Both the position numbers and the translations under genes were made by a program. 64,000 nt of DNA from Bacteroidota bacterium (GTDB taxonomy: Bacteria; Bacteroidota; Bacteroidia; Chitinophagales; Chitinophagaceae): the NCBI GenBank assembly GCA_016183765.1, contig JACPEA010000001.1, forward strand, positions 291,652 through 355,651, in the 5' to 3' direction. Below, one piece after another: positions 44,730 to 54,544 of this stretch (positions are counted from its first letter, which is position 1; the number at the start of each line of letters is the position of its first letter). The notes under the pieces are model-generated. The model was given only the letters and a program-made list of their open reading frames with translations. It did no database searches and was not told the DNA's origin.

Positions 44730-45214
44730 TTCTTGATCTAAGAAATAACATGGTACATAACTGTATATGTACTATTTACGCAAGATTAAACTTTAAAAGA
44801 CTTTAAAGTTTTCTTAGGGGGAATTTGCGACTGGACAATAAATATAATTTATAAAAAAGAATTACTTTGTAGCAGAAGCAATTATCAGATGTAGTAGATT
44901 GACTATGGTGTTTTCTGTGGTATCAGGAACGATCCATCAATATTATACGAATTTTATTTAAAATGATTATAAATAAGAAAAGTTGCTGTGGCTGTCTTGT
45001 GATATACCGGTGCTCATGCAGCTTAACCCTGCCGCAGCTATTGAAGAAGTTTTCTGACGCTGTCGGGGTATTCCGGACGCCTTCTTATACTGAAGTGTCT
45101 TCAGTTTGCCATCATATTAAGGAAAGGGGGCATTCGCTTGATATCAAAGAGGAGTGTGTATCTTTCTCCCTCCCCATACCAATACCTTTCCGCCATAAAA
45201 CAAAATTGCTCATT

Positions 45215-45238
45215 CACTCATCCACTCATCCACTCATT
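45215..45238 (+). repeat. three tandem CACTCATY 8-mers before a start codon
   Basis: Units CACTCATC, CACTCATC and CACTCATT end immediately before the ATG at 45239. The same unit is repeated four times before cysN at 50622-50653. Confidence 0.7.
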
Positions 45239-46291
45239 ATGAAATCCCTCCTAAAATCTCTCTTTCTCATTTCCGCCCTGGTTATCAGTGTATCTGCCGC
45301 TGCCCAACAATGGTCTATCGAAAAAGCCCATGAGTGGTACAGCAAACATGCCTGGCTGGCTGGTGCGGACTATATTCCGGCAAATGCCATCAACCAGCTG
45401 GAAATGTGGCAGGCCGATAGTTTTGACCCCGTTACCATCGATAAGGAACTGGGCTGGGCCGAAGGACTGGGTTTTAACACCCTGCGTGTGTACCTGCACA
45501 GCCTGGCATGGAAACAGGACCCGGAAGGGTTCAAGCAACGGGTGGATCGTTTCCTGGGCATCTGTGACAAACATAAGATAGAGCCCATTTTTGTGTTCTT
45601 CGATGATTGCTGGAACAAAGTGCCGCAGCCAGGCAAACAGCCCGAACCCAAAACCGGTATCCATAATTCCGGCTGGGTACAGGATCCCGGGCAACCCGCT
45701 TCGAACGATGTGACCATTTACCCGATGCTGGAGAAATATGTAACGGATGTGCTCACGCATTTTAAAAATGACAAGCGCATTCTTCTGTGGGACCTGTACA
45801 ACGAACCCGGCAACAGCGGCAAAAAAGATTCTTCGCTGGTATTGCTGAAAAAAGTATTTGCATGGGCCCGCAAAGTAAATCCCAGTCAACCCATCAGCGC
45901 CGGTTTGTGGGATTGGAACCTAGAGCAGCTGAACGCCTTCCAGGCATTGAATTCCGATATCATCACGTACCATGATTATGAAGCCCCTGAAATGCACCGC
46001 CGCGTGATCCAGTTGCTGAAAGCATTTGGCAGACCGCTGATCTGTACGGAATACATGGCCCGTACCCGGAACAGCTATTTTACCAATGTAATGCCTATGC
46101 TGAAAAAATACAATGTGGGAGCCATCAACTGGGGATTTGTGAGCGGTAAGACCAATACCATTTTTGCCTGGGATACACCACTGAAAGATGGCTCGCAACC
46201 TAAGGAATGGTTCCATGATATTTTCCGGCAGGATGGAACACCATACCGCCAGGAAGAAGTGGACCTGATCCGCAAACTCACCAACCGTTAA
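45239..46291 (+). CDS. clan GH-A glycoside hydrolase (GH5-like beta-glycanase)
   Basis: A 350-residue secreted TIM-barrel hydrolase with signal peptide SLFLISALVISVSAAAQ. The acid/base Glu lies in LLWDLYNEPGN and the nucleophile Glu in PLICTEYMAR, the clan GH-A arrangement. LGFNTLRVYLHSLAW and IEPIFVFFDDCWN are barrel strands. Similar Bacteroidota proteins are annotated as 1,4-beta-xylanase or cellulase, but the substrate is uncertain. The ATG at 45239 is chosen because the upstream in-frame sequence includes tandem repeats and no signal peptide. It is 19 bp ahead of the rhamnosidase gene, so both likely act on the same glycan. Confidence 0.85.
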   Translation: MKSLLKSLFLISALVISVSAAAQQWSIEKAHEWYSKHAWLAGADYIPANAINQLEMWQADSFDPVTIDKELGWAEGLGFNTLRVYLHSLAWKQDPEGFKQRVDRFLGICDKHKIEPIFVFFDDCWNKVPQPGKQPEPKTGIHNSGWVQDPGQPASNDVTIYPMLEKYVTDVLTHFKNDKRILLWDLYNEPGNSGKKDSSLVLLKKVFAWARKVNPSQPISAGLWDWNLEQLNAFQALNSDIITYHDYEAPEMHRRVIQLLKAFGRPLICTEYMARTRNSYFTNVMPMLKKYNVGAINWGFVSGKTNTIFAWDTPLKDGSQPKEWFHDIFRQDGTPYRQEEVDLIRKLTNR

Positions 46292-46310
46292 CCCAAGCAA
46301 GCTCACCGCC

Positions 46311-48674
46311 ATGCGAAAATTGTTTACACTGCTCTGCTGTTGCTGGATGGTGACCATGCACGCACAACAGGCAATACATCCTGACTTGTTGACAAAAACC
46401 TGGTCAGCATCCTGGATCACTTGTCCCGGAGTGCCGCAACGTGATTATGGAGTCTATCATTTCCGGAAAACATTTTCTTTGGCAGAAAAACCCGCCACTT
46501 TCCTGGTGCATGTATCGGCCGATAACCGGTATCGATTGTTCGTGAATGGCAAAGCGGTTTGCAGTGGCCCAGCGCGTGGCGACTTATATAACTGGTATTT
46601 TGAAACCCTGGATATGGCCCCTTACCTGCAGGCTGGCAGCAATACCATTGCCGCATTGGTATGGAATATGGGAGAATATGCACCGGTAGCACAGATCAGT
46701 AACCAGACCGCTTTTGTATTGCAGGGAAACAGTCGCTCAGAAAATATCGTGAATACCAACGAGAGCTGGAAAGTGTTTCATGACACAGCTTATACACCCT
46801 GCTCCACCGATAATGGCTCCCGTTTGCAAACTTATATGGTGGTCGGGCCCGGAGATCGTGTCAACGCAGCTGCCTATCCCTGGGGATGGGAACAATCCGG
46901 TTACGATGATCATCACTGGCAAGCCGGTCGTAAAATCAGTAACCCGGTAACAGCGGGCTACGGAACCGATAATCTCTGGACCCTGCAACCCCGGAATATT
47001 CCATTGATGGAAGAAACGGAGCAGCGGCTGGTAGCTGTTCGGAGAGAGGACCACATACAAACCCCCGCCGGCTTCCTGCAGGGACAAACGGCTTTGCACA
47101 TACCTGCGCATCAAACGGTTTCCATTCTTTTCGACCAGTCGTATAATTCGGTAGCATATCCTGAATTGCTTGTCAGTAAAGGCAAAGGATCTTCTGTCAC
47201 CATGACCTATGCGGAAGCTTTATTTGATAAGAACGGTGTGAAAGGGAACCGCGATGATATCAACGGGAAGACCATCAAAGGCAATTACGATGTTTTTTTA
47301 CCTGATGGAGGAGAGAACCGGCATTTCCGTCCACTCTGGTTCCGTACCTATCGTTACCTGCAACTGGATATTACCACAGGCGATGAGCCTTTACAGATCC
47401 ATGACCTGTATGGATCCGCTACGGGTTACCCCTTCACGGTAAAAGCATCATTCACCAGCAATGATAGTTCTCTGCAGCGTATCTGGGACATTGGCTGGCG
47501 AACCGCACAGCTCTGTGCGGGTGAAACTTATTTTGATTGCCCGTATTACGAACAACTGCAGTATGAAGGCGATACCCGTATCCAGTCGCTGATCTCTTTA
47601 TATGTTACCGGCGACGACCGCCTGATGCGCAAAGCGCTGCTGGATTTTTATCATTCCAGGGTGCCCGAAGGACTGACACAGGGACGATACCCCAGCAACC
47701 GACTGCAGGTGATCCCGCCATTTTCTCTGTATTGGGTATCGATGGTGTACGATTACTGGATGCACCGGAAAGATCCTGCCTTCATCCGTAATTTCCTGGT
47801 GCCGGTCATGGGGGTACTGGATTGGTATGAACAAAAGATAGACCGCAGCAAACAGATGCTGGGACCGATGAAATGGTGGGGTTTTGTGGACTGGAACCTG
47901 GCTTTCCCGGGTGGTGTGCCGGATGGCGCAACCGATGGTAATTCATCAGTAATCACATTGCAATATGTAGCCACCCTGCAGCAGGCCGCCGCCTTGTTTG
48001 CCGGCTTTGGAAAAAAAGCAGAAGCCGAACATTACCGGCAACTGGCCAGCCAGCTGAACAAAGCGGTATATCGGGAATGTTTTGATGTTACCCAAATGCT
48101 GATGGCGAATACGCCGCAGAAGAAAACATTCAGTCAGCATGCGGGTATCATGGCCATATTAACGGGAGCCATACCCGGTACGGATCAAAAAAAGGTACTT
48201 AATAACGTACTGTACGATGGCTCACTGAGCCAGGCTACTTTCTATTATCGGTTTTACCTGAACCGGGCATTGAAAAAAGCGGGCATGGCCGATAGGTATT
48301 ATTCGCAGCTGACGCCCTGGCGTGGAATGATCGCCAATGGACTCACGACTTTTGCCGAGAATCCCGATCCGGCAAGATCTGATTGTCATGCCTGGAGTTC
48401 CAGCCCCAACTACGATTTCCTGGCAACCATCTGTGGTATTGTTCCCGCCTCACCAGGTTTTGCTACTGTAAGGATCGAACCGGCATTGGGTGAATTAACA
48501 TTTGCTGCAGGAGAAATGCCGCACCCGGATGGAAATATCAAAGTAAACCTGCAACGCAGAAACAATAACGGGATAGAAGCCCGCATTCATCTCCCCGAAA
48601 CAGTTACCGGGGAATTTGTCTGGAAGGGTAAACACATTGTTTTGCATGGTGGTGAACAACGCATCCTGCTTTGA
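46311..48674 (+). CDS. alpha-L-rhamnosidase-like protein (GH78)
   Basis: A 787-residue secreted protein with signal LLCCCWMVTMHAQQ. It has N-terminal beta-sandwich domains (VSADNRYRLFVNGKAVCSGPARGDLYNW, SNTIAALVWNMGEYAPVAQ) and a C-terminal (alpha/alpha)6 barrel: GETYFDCPYYEQLQYEGDTRIQ, WWGFVDWNLAFPGGVPDG, and SSPNYDFLATICGIVPASPGF near the end. The Asp and Glu in these motifs match the GH78 active-site region. It should release L-rhamnose from pectic or other glycans in the periplasm or at the surface. It is the last gene of its pair with the GH-A enzyme. Confidence 0.88.
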   Translation: MRKLFTLLCCCWMVTMHAQQAIHPDLLTKTWSASWITCPGVPQRDYGVYHFRKTFSLAEKPATFLVHVSADNRYRLFVNGKAVCSGPARGDLYNWYFETLDMAPYLQAGSNTIAALVWNMGEYAPVAQISNQTAFVLQGNSRSENIVNTNESWKVFHDTAYTPCSTDNGSRLQTYMVVGPGDRVNAAAYPWGWEQSGYDDHHWQAGRKISNPVTAGYGTDNLWTLQPRNIPLMEETEQRLVAVRREDHIQTPAGFLQGQTALHIPAHQTVSILFDQSYNSVAYPELLVSKGKGSSVTMTYAEALFDKNGVKGNRDDINGKTIKGNYDVFLPDGGENRHFRPLWFRTYRYLQLDITTGDEPLQIHDLYGSATGYPFTVKASFTSNDSSLQRIWDIGWRTAQLCAGETYFDCPYYEQLQYEGDTRIQSLISLYVTGDDRLMRKALLDFYHSRVPEGLTQGRYPSNRLQVIPPFSLYWVSMVYDYWMHRKDPAFIRNFLVPVMGVLDWYEQKIDRSKQMLGPMKWWGFVDWNLAFPGGVPDGATDGNSSVITLQYVATLQQAAALFAGFGKKAEAEHYRQLASQLNKAVYRECFDVTQMLMANTPQKKTFSQHAGIMAILTGAIPGTDQKKVLNNVLYDGSLSQATFYYRFYLNRALKKAGMADRYYSQLTPWRGMIANGLTTFAENPDPARSDCHAWSSSPNYDFLATICGIVPASPGFATVRIEPALGELTFAAGEMPHPDGNIKVNLQRRNNNGIEARIHLPETVTGEFVWKGKHIVLHGGEQRILL

Positions 48675-48810
48675 CCTTTTGTGAACGATTCTCTTGTAAA
48701 GACAGTTTCTGATCTTGTCTGAAAGCCAGTTATTTATTCTTTCAATACTAACGAACATTCGTCTATTTGCACGATGACATTGTAAAAAAATTGTAAAATG
48801 CTAAAATAAT

Positions 48811-48842
48811 ATTGTCTAGTATTTATATGGACTATATATTTG
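48811..48842 (+). promoter_or_regulatory. cysH operon promoter
   Basis: An ATTG element (48811-48814) and a perfect -7 box TATATTTG (48835-48842) are 20 nt apart. Transcription would start near 48849, 17 nt before the leader ORF. That spacing is nearly identical to that at the TonB receptor promoter. Confidence 0.65.
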
Positions 48843-48862
48843 TCCTATCAAACAAGTAGACT
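48842..48862. promoter_or_regulatory. 21-bp sulfur regulon dyad, copy 1
   Basis: The right half ACAAGTAGACT is identical over 11 bp to the reverse complement of the site at 61937-61957, and 15 of 21 positions match overall. It overlaps the predicted transcription start of cysH, unlike the other two copies, which lie upstream of the -7 box. Confidence 0.6.
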
Positions 48863-48865
48863 ATT

Positions 48866-48916
48866 ATGTTATTTGCTTCCACATCACTAAAATTGTATCC
48901 GTGTTGTTGCTGTTGA
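48866..48916 (+). CDS. Cys-rich leader peptide of the cysH operon
   Basis: A 16-codon frame, MLFASTSLKLYPCCCC, ends in four consecutive Cys codons and TGA, 42 bp before cysH. The palindrome GCTGTTGATCAACAGC (48909-48924) covers the last Cys codons and the stop, and six T residues follow at 48934-48939. This is the arrangement expected for ribosome-mediated attenuation, where stalling at Cys codons when Cys-tRNA is scarce changes RNA folding. There is no database evidence for this leader here; it is read directly from sequence. A second such leader precedes the TonB receptor gene. Confidence 0.7.
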   Translation: MLFASTSLKLYPCCCC

Positions 48917-48939
48917 TCAACAGCTAGTCAAGTCTTTTT
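48909..48939 (+). promoter_or_regulatory. attenuator hairpin of the cysH leader
   Basis: A perfect 16-nt palindrome (6-bp stem, GATC loop) overlaps the Cys codons and stop of the leader ORF. It is followed after 9 nt by TTTTTT. Confidence 0.5.
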
Positions 48940-48957
48940 TACACCAACACGTTTATC

Positions 48958-49677
48958 ATGGAAGCTTTTTCAAAATCACAATTCGATCAACTACATAGTC
49001 AAGTCAGTCAGCTCAGCATACGGGATGCATTTCACTTGCTCTGGCAACAGTATCCGCAACGGGTTACATTTTCTACCAGTTTCAGCCTGGAAGACCAGGT
49101 GATTACACATATGGTAGCGGAAGCGGCATTGCCCATTACCCTGTTTACACTGGATACGGGCCGTTTGTTTCCGGAAACCTATTCGGTATGGAGTAGTACG
49201 GTACAACGTTTTGGAATACCCATCAAAGCCTATTACCCGGATGTTGCATTGCTGGAAACCTTTGTGGCAAAGAATGGTCCCAATGCATTTTATGAATCTG
49301 TAGAGAACCGGAAAAGCTGTTGTCATATCCGTAAAGTGCTACCCCTGAAAAGGGCGCTTGCAGGCAATGCTGTCTGGATCACCGGGCTGCGTTCGGAACA
49401 TTCTTCCGCACGTCATGACCTGCCTTTACTGGAATGGGACGAAACCAATCAGCTGCTGAAATACCACCCGCTGCTGCACTGGACGGCCGGCCAGGTAAAA
49501 GCCGTCATCGATGAACAGGCCATCCCTTATAACCCGCTGCACGATAAAGGTTTTGTGAGTATTGGCTGCGCCCCCTGTACCCGTGCCATCAGGCCCGGAG
49601 AAGATTTCAGGGCCGGTCGCTGGTGGTGGGAGGATAACAGTAAAAAAGAATGTGGCTTACACGAAAAACAACATTGA
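48958..49677 (+). CDS. cysH: adenylylsulfate (APS/PAPS) reductase
   Basis: A cytosolic 239-residue reductase producing sulfite from activated sulfate with thioredoxin. It shows TFSTSFSLEDQVITHM near the N terminus, the KSCCHIRKVLPLKRAL Cys pair, IGCAPCTRAI (CxxC) and the C-terminal KKECGLH Cys. The paired Cys motifs are those of [4Fe-4S] APS reductases, so APS is the more likely substrate; no cysC kinase is present in the operon, in agreement. It is the first gene of the cys operon, behind the leader peptide. Confidence 0.93.
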   Translation: MEAFSKSQFDQLHSQVSQLSIRDAFHLLWQQYPQRVTFSTSFSLEDQVITHMVAEAALPITLFTLDTGRLFPETYSVWSSTVQRFGIPIKAYYPDVALLETFVAKNGPNAFYESVENRKSCCHIRKVLPLKRALAGNAVWITGLRSEHSSARHDLPLLEWDETNQLLKYHPLLHWTAGQVKAVIDEQAIPYNPLHDKGFVSIGCAPCTRAIRPGEDFRAGRWWWEDNSKKECGLHEKQH

Positions 49678-49700
49678 GCAATATATCATACCATAAATAA

Positions 49701-50609
<909 letters not shown>

Positions 50610-50621
50610 CCCAACCCCATT

Positions 50622-50653
50622 CACTCATCCACTCATTCACTCATCCACTCATT
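50622..50653 (+). repeat. four tandem CACTCATY 8-mers before cysN
   Basis: Units CACTCATC, CACTCATT, CACTCATC and CACTCATT fill most of the cysD-cysN gap and end 7 bp before the cysN ATG. Confidence 0.7.
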
Positions 50654-50660
50654 ATACCAC

Positions 50661-51902
50661 ATGGACATACTCCGATTCATCACCGCAGGAAGTGTAGACG
50701 ACGGCAAAAGTACTTTGATCGGTCGTTTGCTGTACGACAGTAAGTCGATCATGATCGACCAGCTGGAAGCGATCGAAAAACAGACACGCAACCGGGAAGA
50801 AGGCGATATAGACCTGGCTTTGCTCACCGATGGTCTGCGTGCAGAACGCGAACAGGGCATCACGATCGATGTGGCGTATAAATATTTTTCTACACCCAAA
50901 AGAAAATTCATTATAGCCGATGCGCCCGGTCATATCCAGTACACCCGAAATATGGTTACGGGAGCTTCCAATGCCAACCTCATCATTATTCTGATCGATG
51001 CCAGGCATGGGGTGATCGAGCAGACCCGCCGCCATTCCATCATTGCATCGTTGCTGAATATTCCGCATGTGGTGGTGGCTGTGAATAAAATGGATATGGT
51101 GGATTATTCACAGGATATCTATAACAATATTGTCATTGATTATGCGGCGGTGGCGGCTTCATTGGGACTGCCACAAGTGACCTATATACCCATCAGTGCG
51201 CTGCATGGCGATAATATCGTAGACCGCTCTGAACGTCTCTCCTGGTACGAAGGAGAAACCTTGCTGAACCTGCTGGAAAATGTGGAAATACAGAACGATA
51301 CAGACCTGCAGCATGCCCGTTTTCCGGTGCAGTACGTGATCCGCCCGCAGACCGACCTGTTGCACGATTATCGGGGATACGCCGGTAAACTCATCAGCGG
51401 TATTTATCAAAAAGGAGACCAGGTAACCATACTCCCTTCCGGTCTGCAGACTACCATCAGCAGGATCGAAGTGGGTGGCAGGGAAGTGGAAGAAGCGTTT
51501 GCCCCGCAAAGCGTTGTTCTGCATCTCGCAGATAATGTAGATGTCAGCAGGGGGGATGTGATCGTAGCTTCCCATGACCTTCCGAATATCTCACAGGAGC
51601 TGGATGTGCTGCTATGCTGGATGGGTAACAAACCGCTTACGGAAGGTAACCGCTACCTGTTGCAGATCAACAGCCGCCAGGTAAAAAGTATTGTGAAAGA
51701 GATCCGGTATAAACTGGATGTGAATTCACTGCAGCAGGAGGTTTCGTCCGGAACCGTGGGATTGAATGAGGTTGTTAGGGCAACCATTAAAACAGCTTCG
51801 CCTGTTGCATACGATGCCTACAAGGATCTGCGCGTGAATGGTGGCGCCATCCTGATCGATGAAACCAGCCATGTAACTGTAGGGGCCTGTATGATACAAT
51901 AA
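50661..51902 (+). CDS. cysN: sulfate adenylyltransferase subunit 1 (GTPase)
   Basis: A 413-residue EF-Tu-like GTPase that drives APS synthesis by CysD. G1 is AGSVDDGKSTLIGRLLYDS, G3 is DAPGHIQYTRNM and G4 is VNKMDMV; the switch region carries EREQGITIDVAYKYF. The C-terminal beta domains follow (LPSGLQTTISRIEVGG). There is no CysC kinase fusion, in line with an APS-reductase pathway. It lies 51 bp after cysD, across the 8-mer tandem repeat. Confidence 0.96.
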   Translation: MDILRFITAGSVDDGKSTLIGRLLYDSKSIMIDQLEAIEKQTRNREEGDIDLALLTDGLRAEREQGITIDVAYKYFSTPKRKFIIADAPGHIQYTRNMVTGASNANLIIILIDARHGVIEQTRRHSIIASLLNIPHVVVAVNKMDMVDYSQDIYNNIVIDYAAVAASLGLPQVTYIPISALHGDNIVDRSERLSWYEGETLLNLLENVEIQNDTDLQHARFPVQYVIRPQTDLLHDYRGYAGKLISGIYQKGDQVTILPSGLQTTISRIEVGGREVEEAFAPQSVVLHLADNVDVSRGDVIVASHDLPNISQELDVLLCWMGNKPLTEGNRYLLQINSRQVKSIVKEIRYKLDVNSLQQEVSSGTVGLNEVVRATIKTASPVAYDAYKDLRVNGGAILIDETSHVTVGACMIQ

Positions 51903-51914
51903 AAACCGTTTACC

Positions 51915-52748
51915 ATGAATCATTCCTCATTTATAGAAAAACTGCATGCGCGTAACCTGGCTTGTGCCATTCGTTTTCCTGACAGGATACTGGCACATGC
52001 GTTCATAGATAACTGCTTTGATTTTTTATTCATACCCAAAAACAGCAGGCTGGTATCCAAAGAAGACCTGACTAACACTTATGGAACGTTGCAATCGCGT
52101 TTCACGGATCTGTTGTCTGCTGTCATCAGCGATGAACAGGTATTGCAGAAAGTGGCTGCCGATTTTTTTGCTGCATTGCCGGATCTGCACAGCCTGTTGT
52201 TAAAAGATGCCCAGGCCATTCTTGCATTCGACCCCGCAGCGGGTTCGGAAGAAGAAGTGGTGTCGGCATACCCTGGTTTTTATGCCACTGCGGTATACCG
52301 GATGTCGCACCTGCTGTGGAAAGCCGGCGTGCAGATACTGCCAAGGCTGTTCACGGAATATGCGCATAGTAAGACCGGTATTGATATCCACCCCGGTGCA
52401 AGCATTGGGGAATCGTTCTCTATTGATCATGGAACAGGTGTGGTAATAGGCGAAACCACGGTGATCGGCAACCAGGTAAAACTATACCAGGGTGTGACCC
52501 TGGGGGCATTGAGTGTGGCCAAAGAAAAGGCCAGGAGCAAACGGCATCCTACCATACAAGACAACGTGACCGTGTATTCGGGCGCTACCATTTTAGGAGG
52601 AGATACGGTGATCGGTCACGATAGCATCATCGGCGGTAATGTATGGCTTACGTACAGTGTGGATCCTTATTCGGTAGTGTATCACCAGAGTGAGATCAGG
52701 GTCAGGGATAATAATCCGTTTCCCGAACCATTGAATTTTGTCATCTAA
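51915..52748 (+). CDS. cysE: serine O-acetyltransferase
   Basis: A 277-residue cytosolic enzyme forming O-acetylserine, the acceptor for sulfide. The C-terminal left-handed beta helix is clear: GIDIHPGASIGESFSIDHGTGVVIGE, then GNQVKLYQGVTLGALSV, DNVTVYSGATILGG and GHDSIIGGNVWLT. The N-terminal helical domain is longer than in E. coli CysE and resembles the EpsC group. It lies between cysN and cysK with 12- and 18-bp gaps, hence one transcript. Confidence 0.95.
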   Translation: MNHSSFIEKLHARNLACAIRFPDRILAHAFIDNCFDFLFIPKNSRLVSKEDLTNTYGTLQSRFTDLLSAVISDEQVLQKVAADFFAALPDLHSLLLKDAQAILAFDPAAGSEEEVVSAYPGFYATAVYRMSHLLWKAGVQILPRLFTEYAHSKTGIDIHPGASIGESFSIDHGTGVVIGETTVIGNQVKLYQGVTLGALSVAKEKARSKRHPTIQDNVTVYSGATILGGDTVIGHDSIIGGNVWLTYSVDPYSVVYHQSEIRVRDNNPFPEPLNFVI

Positions 52749-52766
52749 AAATAAATTAACCATTAT

Positions 52767-53678
52767 ATGAAGACCCAAAACATTCTCGCAACCATCGGAA
52801 ATACCCCGCATGTTAAGATCAACCGCCTGTTCGGGCAGGATCATGAAGTATGGATCAAACTGGAAAGGACAAACCCCGGAGCCAGTATCAAAGACCGTAT
52901 CGCACTGTCAATGGTGGAAGATGCGGAAGCCAGGGGTTTGCTGCAAAAGGGCAGCACTATTGTAGAACCTACTTCCGGCAACACAGGTATCGGGCTGGCA
53001 TTGGTGGCGGCGGTGAAAGGCTACCGGATCATCCTGGTGATGCCTGAAAGTATGAGCGTAGAAAGGCGTAAACTGATGTCGGCATACGGCGCAGAGTTTG
53101 TGTTAACGCCACGTGAAAAAGGAATGAAAGGCGCCATTGAAAAAGCCACGGAGATCGTTGCCTCCACACCGGGAGCCTGGATGCCCCAGCAGTTTGATAA
53201 CCCGGCCAACGTGGCTATTCACCGCCAGGCAACCGCTGCAGAGATCGCTGCTGATTTTCCGGAAGGCATCGATTACCTGATCACAGGGGTGGGCACCGGC
53301 GGACATATCACCGGCGTAGCGGAAGTGCTGAAAGAAAAATTTCCATCACTCAAAGTATTTGCAGTTGAGCCGGAACTATCGCCGGTATTAAGCGGCGGGG
53401 CTCCTTCTCCGCATCCTTTACAGGGTATCGGTGCCGGTTTTATACCATCTGTATTGAATGTGCCGGTACTGGATGGGATTATCCAGGTAGGCAAAGAGGC
53501 ATCTTTTGCTTATACACAGCGCCTGGCAAAAGAAGAGGGCATTCTGGCTGGTATATCTACCGGCGCTTCACTGGCTGCTGTTGCCAAAAAACTGGCGGAT
53601 ATTCCCAAAGGAGCAAAGATCCTCACATTCAATTATGATACCGGCGAAAGGTATTTATCAGTAGAAGGACTTTTCTAA
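52767..53678 (+). CDS. cysK: cysteine synthase (O-acetylserine sulfhydrylase)
   Basis: A 303-residue PLP enzyme that joins sulfide to O-acetylserine. The PLP lysine lies in [15 protein letters not shown], the phosphate and substrate loop is [15 protein letters not shown], and [20 protein letters not shown] binds the cofactor phosphate. [11 protein letters not shown] is near the C terminus. All active-site motifs are conserved and the length is standard. It is placed directly after cysE, its functional partner in the cysteine synthase complex. Confidence 0.95.
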   Translation: MKTQNILATIGNTPHVKINRLFGQDHEVWIKLERTNPGASIKDRIALSMVEDAEARGLLQKGSTIVEPTSGNTGIGLALVAAVKGYRIILVMPESMSVERRKLMSAYGAEFVLTPREKGMKGAIEKATEIVASTPGAWMPQQFDNPANVAIHRQATAAEIAADFPEGIDYLITGVGTGGHITGVAEVLKEKFPSLKVFAVEPELSPVLSGGAPSPHPLQGIGAGFIPSVLNVPVLDGIIQVGKEASFAYTQRLAKEEGILAGISTGASLAAVAKKLADIPKGAKILTFNYDTGERYLSVEGLF

Positions 53679-53689
53679 AAAAAAATCCT

Positions 53690-54544
53690 ATGAATCCCTT
53701 ACAACAAACAGGAAAAGTGATACTGGCAGGAGCCGGCCCCGGTGATCCGGACCTGGTGACGGTGAAGACCGCCAACTACCTGCAACAGGCTGATGTGGTA
53801 CTCACAGATCGTTTGGTGAGCAAAGTGATCCTGCAACGATATGTAAGGCCTTCGGCTAAGATCATTGAAGTGGGTAAACAATGCCGCAGAGGTGTGTCCA
53901 CACCACAACAGACCATTAATGAACTGATGATAGAACACGCATCTGCCGGTAAACTGGTGGTCAGGCTGAAAGGAGGTGATGTGGCATTTTTCTCCAACGT
54001 GTTCGATGAACTGGACAGTTTGCTGGCCAACAGTATCCCTTACGAGATCGTGCCTGGTATTACTGCGGCCTCCGGTGCCTCTGCTTATGCAGGCATACCG
54101 CTAACAGCCCGTGACCATGCAACCGCCGTTCGCTTTCTGACCTGTTACCAGTCTGCCGTGATCAGCGATGATTACTGGAAAGAACTGGCCACAACTACAG
54201 ATACCCTTGTGTTTTATATGTCGTCCGAAACACTGGATCTGCTGGTGGGTAATCTGATCAAACATGGCATAGATGCCTCTATACAACTGGCAGTGATAGA
54301 ACAGGCCACCACAACCTATCAGCAGGTGTATACCTGTGGTATTTACGAATACGCGGAGAAATTAGGGAACCGGTCTTTTTTATCCCCGTCATTGGTCATG
54401 GTAGGTAAAGTTGTGGCATTACAACAGTCATTCAACTGGTTCAGGGGAAGCGACCTGGGGGAATATTATTTTAAACCATTGACAAGTCCCGTCAAATCTA
54501 TACAAACACATGAGCAACCCAAACAATATGCTGGCAGGGCATAA
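53690..54544 (+). CDS. cobA: uroporphyrinogen-III C-methyltransferase
   Basis: A 284-residue SAM-dependent enzyme that forms precorrin-2 for siroheme, the prosthetic group of CysI. The signature GAGPGDPDLVTVKTANYLQQADVVLTDRLV is at the N terminus, with RLKGGDVAFFSNVFDELD and VPGITAASGASAYAGIPLTARDH following. The downstream steps from precorrin-2 to siroheme are probably supplied by the siroheme-synthase half of the fusion protein at 61990. It overlaps the start of cysJ by 35 bp. Confidence 0.94.
   Translation: MNPLQQTGKVILAGAGPGDPDLVTVKTANYLQQADVVLTDRLVSKVILQRYVRPSAKIIEVGKQCRRGVSTPQQTINELMIEHASAGKLVVRLKGGDVAFFSNVFDELDSLLANSIPYEIVPGITAASGASAYAGIPLTARDHATAVRFLTCYQSAVISDDYWKELATTTDTLVFYMSSETLDLLVGNLIKHGIDASIQLAVIEQATTTYQQVYTCGIYEYAEKLGNRSFLSPSLVMVGKVVALQQSFNWFRGSDLGEYYFKPLTSPVKSIQTHEQPKQYAGRA

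Larger units (their letters stand above)
44522..45238. other. 717-bp intergenic island with MITE
   Basis: Apart from the MITE at 44591-44729, the region contains a 10-bp perfect dyad (AAACTTTAAA at 44788-44797 with TTTAAAGTTT at 44802-44811). Three tandem 8-mers lie before the next gene. A long frame running from 44963 into the next gene lacks protein character before 45239. Confidence 0.6.
48675..48957. other. cysH promoter-leader region
   Basis: This 283-bp gap holds the sulfur promoter (48811-48842), two copies of the 21-bp dyad (48813-48833 degenerate, 48842-48862), the Cys-rich leader peptide and a hairpin with a downstream T-run. Confidence 0.7.

Noticed and set aside
44963..45238. 92-residue N-terminal extension of the GH-A hydrolase
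   Set aside because: The extension has no coding character, contains the tandem 8-mers, and would bury the signal peptide.
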